A stretch of DNA of 64,000 nucleotides, from the NCBI GenBank assembly GCA_030427735.1, contig JAUIBP010000004.1:326979-390978 (forward strand), given 5' to 3'. The notes under the pieces are model-generated. The model saw only the letters and a program-made list of their open reading frames with translations, was not told the origin of the DNA and did no database searches. A program made the translations under genes and the position numbers. The DNA is from Bacteroidia bacterium (GTDB lineage Bacteria; Bacteroidota; Bacteroidia; Flavobacteriales; Flavobacteriaceae). This document shows, in pieces, positions 59,829 through 64,000 of this stretch; within the stretch, counting starts at the first letter, position 1, and each line of letters begins with the position of its first letter.

Positions 59829-60146
59829 ATGGCATTAGAAATAACAGACGCGAATTTTGAGGAAACTGTTTTAAAAAGCGATAAACCAGTAGTAGTAGAT
59901 TTTTGGGCAGCATGGTGTGGACCTTGCCGTATGGTAGGACCAATTATAGACGAAATTAGTACAGAATACGATGGTAAAGCTGTAGTGGGTAAAGTAGATG
60001 TTGATGCAAATCAGGATTTTGCTTCGAAATACGGTGTTAGAAACATTCCAACCGTATTGGTATTCCAAAACGGAGAGGTTGTTGGTCGTCAAGTAGGTGT
60101 TGCTCCTAAAAAAGCATATACAGACGCTATTGATTCTCTTTTGTAG
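59829..60146 (+). CDS. trxA: Thioredoxin
   Basis: A 105-residue general disulfide reductase. The active site WCGPC (Cys30 and Cys33, in VVDFWAAWCGPCRM) and cis-Pro of IPTVLVFQNG are both normal. It lies between dnaE and a lipoprotein aminopeptidase, with its own promoter and a following terminator. Confidence 0.98.
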   Translation: MALEITDANFEETVLKSDKPVVVDFWAAWCGPCRMVGPIIDEISTEYDGKAVVGKVDVDANQDFASKYGVRNIPTVLVFQNGEVVGRQVGVAPKKAYTDAIDSLL

Positions 60147-60176
60147 TCAATAACAATTTATATAACATACAAAGTA

Positions 60177-60208
60177 AAGGTTTGGCATAATGTCAAACCT
60201 TTTTTATT
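60177..60208 (+). terminator. Intrinsic terminator after trxA
   Basis: AAGGTTTG pairs with CAAACCTT, around GCATAATGT, followed by a T-run. Confidence 0.85.
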
Positions 60209-60234
60209 TTTAGCCCTAATAATTCCTTAAATAA

Positions 60235-62808
60235 ATGAAACCATTTCTGCTTCTAGTCCTTGTATTATGTTTAAGTTCTTGTAACCAGAACAGAAAAAAT
60301 GCAACAGAACTAACTTTGGTTAAAGGCGTTTCCGAACAAATGGCAGTCGTTCGGAAAGCACAGATTAGCGATTTGGTTTACGATCTTAAATTCGATATTC
60401 CTAAAACATTGTCCGATAGTATTTCTGCTTCAGAAACTATTTATTGTACCATAAATGATAAAAATGCGCCATTAATTATAGATTTTAAAGAAGCTACTCA
60501 TAAGCTGTTATCGATTTCCGTTAACAATCAGCCTATCGATATCGAACATACCAATGGACATATCGTAATTAATCAAAATGATTATAAAATAGGTGAAAAC
60601 AGTATAGAAATAGCTTTTATAGCTGGAGAATTGTCTTTAAACCGAAACGAAGATTACCTCTATACGCTTTTAGTGCCGGACCGAGCCAGTACATTTTTTC
60701 CTTGTTTCGATCAGCCCGATTTAAAAGCAGAGTATAATTTAAAAATTACTGCGCCCAATGTTTGGAAGGTTATGGCAGGAGCACCATTACAACAAGTAGA
60801 AACCAAAGGAGATGTTACTGAACATTGGTTTGAAACTTCTGATAAAATGAGTACCTATTTATTTTCGTTTGTTGTAGGCGATTTTAAACTTGTGGAAGAT
60901 GAAGTTGATGGATTAAAAATGCGCATGTTATATCGTGAAACCGACGAAGACAAAATTCAGGCAAGTGTGCCCGAGATATTTCGTTTGCATCGCGAAGCCA
61001 TCACGTTTTTAGAGCATTATACAGGGTGCGCTTTTCCATTTAAAAAAATAGACTTTGCGGCAATACCAGGATTTCAATATGGAGGTATGGAACATGTTGG
61101 GGCTATTCAATATCGAGAATCAACTTTGTTTTTAGACGAAACAGCTACCGAAAGTCAGCGTTTAAGACGTGGGAAATTAATAGCCCACGAAACAGCACAT
61201 ATGTGGTTTGGAGATTTGGTAACCATGAAATGGTTTAACGATGTCTGGTTAAAGGAAGTGTTTGCTAATTTTATGGCCGATAAAATAGCTAACCCTAGTT
61301 TTCCAGATATTAACCATAAATTGCAGTTTATGCTAACGCATTATCCAAGTGCTTATGGTGTAGATCGTACGGCAGGAAGTAACCCCATTCGTCAACATTT
61401 AGATAATTTAAATAATGCAGGTACACTGTATGGAAACATAATATATAACAAAGCACCTATTATGATGCGCCAGTTGGAGGCTTTAATAGGAGAAGAGGCG
61501 TTTAAAAAAGGTATTCAGACTTATATAAAGACTTTTGCTAACGAAAATGCGGATTGGAATGATTTAATAGAAATTCTAGATGCACAAACAGCGGTCGATG
61601 TAAAAACGTGGAGTGATAATTGGGTAAATACACCTGGTCGAGCTGTGTTTTCAGAAGATATGTATTATGATGAGAATGACGAGTTAACGAATTTCAAATT
61701 ATCTCAAAAAGCTGAAGCTGGTACAGAAGACCTTTGGGCGCAAAGTTTCGATATTGGTTTAGTGTACCCTGATTCTGTTCGGGTTGTAAATGTATCGGTA
61801 TCTGATGCAGATAATCAATTAGATGGCCTTATAGGAACATTAAAACCACAAGAAGTTTTTTACAATTACAATGGCTTTGGTTATGGTGTGTTTCCTCCGC
61901 CAAGAGTGTTAGCGCATATTCTAGAATTGAAAGATGACGTAGCCAAAGGATATGCTTATATTAATGTTTACGAAAATATACTATTGGGAACTATAGCGCC
62001 CTTGCAAGGTTTAAAATTGTTTAAAACAGCAGTGCAGATTGAAAATAATGAAGCGATAATCAGATTAGTTTCCAGTCAGATTCGAAATCTATTCTGGGGG
62101 TATCTCACGCCTGGCGAGAGGACAATTGAAGTTGAACATCTTGAAAAGGAGCTAAGACAACGTTTAAAACAGGATTTACCAAGTGGTGTTAAAAAGACAT
62201 TGTTTGGTTTGTACGAAGACATCGCTTACAACCAGGAAGGTAAAGCCTTTTTATATCGTATTTGGAGTAAAAAACAGAAACTAGATAATTTAAAACTAAA
62301 CGAAAACGATTATGTAAATTTAGCGGCTAAGTTGGCTATTTACGAACATGAGCAGGTTACAGATATTTTAGCACAAACAAAAGCTCAAATTACAAATCCA
62401 GATCGCTTACTACGGTTTGAATATTTACAGCCGTCTTTATCGTACCAAGTTGCAGAGCGCGATTTGTTTTTTGAGAGTTTAAACCAAGAGAAATATAGAG
62501 TTAAAGAACAATGGGTTTTAGACGGATTGTCTTATTTAAATCACCCTTTGCGTCAAAAGTATTCTCAAAAATATATTAAACCAAGTTTAGAATTGTTAGA
62601 AGAGGTGCAATTAACAGGTGATATATTTTTTCCTATAGGTTGGTTGCAAAGTACTGTAGGGCTCTATAACTCGGAGTATGCGATGCAAGTTGTTGACGAA
62701 TTTTTAAATGAGCATCCAGATTTTAGCAAGGTTTTAGAGCTAAAAATATTACAAGCTTCAGACCAAATACATCGGGCACAACGCCTATTTAAATTAAATG
62801 AGCAATGA
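60235..62808 (+). CDS. M1-family aminopeptidase lipoprotein
   Basis: An 857-residue zinc aminopeptidase of the periplasm or outer membrane. It has a signal peptide and lipobox LSSC (Cys16). The zinc site is HETAH at 318-322, with third ligand Glu341 18 residues later, and FQYGGMEHVGAIQYR stands where most M1 enzymes have GxMEN. A C-terminal helical region follows about residue 540. It removes N-terminal residues from peptides, most likely for nutrition. The next gene starts within its stop (ATGA overlap). Confidence 0.92.
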   Translation: MKPFLLLVLVLCLSSCNQNRKNATELTLVKGVSEQMAVVRKAQISDLVYDLKFDIPKTLSDSISASETIYCTINDKNAPLIIDFKEATHKLLSISVNNQPIDIEHTNGHIVINQNDYKIGENSIEIAFIAGELSLNRNEDYLYTLLVPDRASTFFPCFDQPDLKAEYNLKITAPNVWKVMAGAPLQQVETKGDVTEHWFETSDKMSTYLFSFVVGDFKLVEDEVDGLKMRMLYRETDEDKIQASVPEIFRLHREAITFLEHYTGCAFPFKKIDFAAIPGFQYGGMEHVGAIQYRESTLFLDETATESQRLRRGKLIAHETAHMWFGDLVTMKWFNDVWLKEVFANFMADKIANPSFPDINHKLQFMLTHYPSAYGVDRTAGSNPIRQHLDNLNNAGTLYGNIIYNKAPIMMRQLEALIGEEAFKKGIQTYIKTFANENADWNDLIEILDAQTAVDVKTWSDNWVNTPGRAVFSEDMYYDENDELTNFKLSQKAEAGTEDLWAQSFDIGLVYPDSVRVVNVSVSDADNQLDGLIGTLKPQEVFYNYNGFGYGVFPPPRVLAHILELKDDVAKGYAYINVYENILLGTIAPLQGLKLFKTAVQIENNEAIIRLVSSQIRNLFWGYLTPGERTIEVEHLEKELRQRLKQDLPSGVKKTLFGLYEDIAYNQEGKAFLYRIWSKKQKLDNLKLNENDYVNLAAKLAIYEHEQVTDILAQTKAQITNPDRLLRFEYLQPSLSYQVAERDLFFESLNQEKYRVKEQWVLDGLSYLNHPLRQKYSQKYIKPSLELLEEVQLTGDIFFPIGWLQSTVGLYNSEYAMQVVDEFLNEHPDFSKVLELKILQASDQIHRAQRLFKLNEQ

Positions 62809-63734
62809 TTTTAAAAGACGAATTACAACAGGCAGGAGGTTTTGTTAATTTAGAATTGTTGGCAAAACAGGTGGTCGAAGGTTTTATTGCAGGTATGCAT
62901 AAGAGTCCGTTTCATGGGTTTTCGGCAGAATTTGCAGAACATAAAATCTATAATCAAGGCGAAAGTACAAAACATATCGATTGGAAATTGTTTGCCAAAA
63001 CCGATAAATTATACACTAAACGCTACGACGAAGAAACCAACTTACGCTGTCATCTTATTATAGATAATAGCAGTTCTATGCACTATCCGCAATACAAAGA
63101 TTTCCATATTAATCAATTAAATAAAATAGCCTTTTCAACTTTGGCTTCAGCATCCATTATGCATGTTTTAAAACGACAGCGCGATGCGGTAGGCTTAAGT
63201 GTGTATAGCGATGTTTACGAATATTATGCTCCGGAAAAAGGGAGTGAGCGCCACCATCACATGCTTTTAAATACCTTGGAAAATGTTGCACAGAGCAAAC
63301 CCAAACAAAAAACGACAGAGACCTATACTTATTTACATCAAATAGCCGAAAAGTTAAAACGGCGTTCTTTAGTGATGTTGTTTACAGATATGTTTCAAGA
63401 CGTTGTATCTCAAGATGCGCTTTTTGAAGCATTAAGACACTTAAAATACAACAAACACGAAGTGGTGTTGTTTCATGTGTTTGATAAAGATATAGAACTA
63501 AAATTCAATTTTGACAATAATCCAAAACGGTTTGTAGATGTAGAAAGCGGAGCGTTTATAAATGTGTATGCCGATACGATAAAAACGAATTATGAAACTG
63601 CTGTAGGAGATTTTTTTGAAGCTTTAAAATTAAAATGCGCCCAATATCAAATAAAATATGTAGAAGCAAATATTAATGATAATTTTGATAATGTGCTGAC
63701 AACCTTTATGATAGAGCGCTCTAAATTTTTGTAG
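62805..63734 (+). CDS. DUF58 domain protein
   Basis: A 309-residue protein with DUF58 and a von Willebrand factor A-like second half. The family mark is STKHIDWKLFAKTDKLYTKRY; LIIDNSSSMHYP is the DxSxS-like metal site of the vWA fold. DUF58 proteins usually go with a MoxR AAA+ ATPase, but none is in this window. The ATGA overlap with the aminopeptidase gene implies coupled translation. Confidence 0.9.
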   Translation: MILKDELQQAGGFVNLELLAKQVVEGFIAGMHKSPFHGFSAEFAEHKIYNQGESTKHIDWKLFAKTDKLYTKRYDEETNLRCHLIIDNSSSMHYPQYKDFHINQLNKIAFSTLASASIMHVLKRQRDAVGLSVYSDVYEYYAPEKGSERHHHMLLNTLENVAQSKPKQKTTETYTYLHQIAEKLKRRSLVMLFTDMFQDVVSQDALFEALRHLKYNKHEVVLFHVFDKDIELKFNFDNNPKRFVDVESGAFINVYADTIKTNYETAVGDFFEALKLKCAQYQIKYVEANINDNFDNVLTTFMIERSKFL

Positions 63735-63766
63735 TCAAAAAATATTTAAAAAAAGTCAAAAAAAGT

Positions 63767-63797
63767 TTTGTGTAATTCAAAAAGGGGTGTATATTTG
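63767..63797 (+). promoter_or_regulatory. Strong promoter of tRNA-Asp
   Basis: TTTG at 63767-63770, exactly 19 bases, then TATATTTG at 63790-63797: a full match to the Bacteroidota consensus TTTG-N19-TAnnTTTG. Confidence 0.85.
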
Positions 63798-63815
63798 CAC
63801 TCGCAATAACGCAAC

Positions 63816-63889
63816 GGTCTGGTAGTTCAGCTGGTTAGAATATCTGCCTGTCACGCAGGGGGTCGCGGGTTCGAATCCCGTCCAGACCG
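63816..63889 (+). tRNA. tRNA-Asp (GTC)
   Basis: A 74-base tRNA. The acceptor GGTCTGG pairs with CCAGACC at 63882-63888, with discriminator G63889. The D arm carries AGTTCAGCTGGTTAGAA, the T arm GCGGGTTCGAATCCCGT. The anticodon GTC is at 63850-63852. CCA is not encoded. Confidence 0.98.
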
Positions 63890-63897
63890 CAAAATTG

Positions 63898-63930
63898 CAA
63901 AAAGCTCCAAAAACTTGGAGCTTTTTTTTG
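63898..63930 (+). terminator. Intrinsic terminator after tRNA-Asp
   Basis: AAAGCTCCAA pairs with TTGGAGCTTT, followed by a T-run of eight. Confidence 0.92.
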
Positions 63931-63954
63931 CACATAATTTTAGTTGTGTTGTTT

Positions 63955-63995
63955 AGATAAACCTTGTGTTTATCTACGGTTTAAGTTGTTAAACC
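63955..63995. repeat. Two adjacent small hairpins at the window end
   Basis: AGATAAAC pairs with GTTTATCT (63955-63975), and GGTTTAA with TTAAACC (63978-63995). Both are perfect. They may be regulatory signals of a gene beyond the edge, or remnants. Confidence 0.4.
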
Positions 63996-64000
63996 AATGA

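Noticed and set aside
1..64000. Prophage, insertion sequence, CRISPR array or defence island
   Set aside because: No integrase, transposase, phage structural gene, cas gene or regularly spaced repeat array was found; nearly all genes are core.

Overview
The window is a stretch of low-GC core chromosome that looks like a marine or commensal member of the Flavobacteriaceae (Bacteroidota). The evidence is: promoter -7 boxes of the form TAnnTTTG, almost no Shine-Dalgarno sequences, short lipoproteins with a lipobox Cys, type IX secretion (T9SS) C-terminal sorting domains, a SusC-style TonB receptor, DUF4271/DUF4296/DUF3098/DUF3127/DUF4301 proteins, an Ala/Glu-rich extension on ribosomal protein S16 and a proofreading domain fused to DnaE. 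I see no prophage, insertion sequence, CRISPR array or defence island. The window opens inside ahcY (minus strand) and closes just after a tRNA-Asp gene.

Region by region. 1-2.5 kb: ahcY (partial), divergent from a 4'-phosphopantetheinyl transferase and a geranylgeranylglyceryl phosphate synthase homologue. 2.6-8.5 kb: a thiamine-uptake locus: thiamine-binding protein, PnuC/PnuT-type transporter, NadR-like P-loop kinase, DUF4301, ArfB-like rescue factor, then a TPP riboswitch driving an outer-membrane TonB receptor. 8.5-15.5 kb: an odd Rieske-like lipoprotein, greA, a HIT protein, a histidine kinase, a flavin reductase, DUF3127, aat, tag, a thioredoxin-like protein and a TonB-C-like protein. 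15.5-19 kb (minus): ftsX, lipoprotein, DUF3098, uppP, truB. 19-29 kb: leuS (with repeat-derived codons), ald, a membrane zinc peptidase, a Bax inhibitor-1 protein, an Lrp regulator with a saccharopine dehydrogenase-like protein, DUF423 and pckA. 29-36.8 kb: hemD, DUF4271, polyprenol-phosphate mannosyltransferase, pyrC, DUF4296, an epimerase, tyrS and a LuxE-like acyltransferase. 36.8-41 kb: two T9SS-tagged proteins, a PhoB/PhoR-like two-component pair and a GT-B glycosyltransferase. 41.2-46 kb: trmB, LysE exporter and an alkyltransferase-like protein, then an iron-sulfur/electron-transfer operon (Mrp, NifU domain, ferredoxin-NADP reductase, 2Fe-2S ferredoxin). 46-54.3 kb: metallophosphoesterase, TlpA-like lipoprotein with an MG2-domain protein, glutaryl-CoA dehydrogenase, TrmN6-like methyltransferase, rimM and rpsP. 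54.4-64 kb: lipoprotein, repeat-rich gap, dnaE, trxA, M1 aminopeptidase, DUF58 protein and tRNA-Asp.

Most genes are housekeeping in conserved flavobacterial order. The parts that reward a second look are the thiamine locus, whose transporter and kinase lie upstream of rather than under the riboswitch; the Mrp-NifU-FNR-ferredoxin operon, whose Mrp lacks the CxxC pair; an alkyltransferase-like protein with Ala in place of the active-site Cys; a lipoprotein that keeps a Rieske-like signature but changes the ligands; a T9SS substrate with no cargo; and intergenic palindromic repeats, one of which seems to have been absorbed into the leuS reading frame. I found no clear, wholly new multi-gene system. 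All family calls come from reading motifs; no database search was run.
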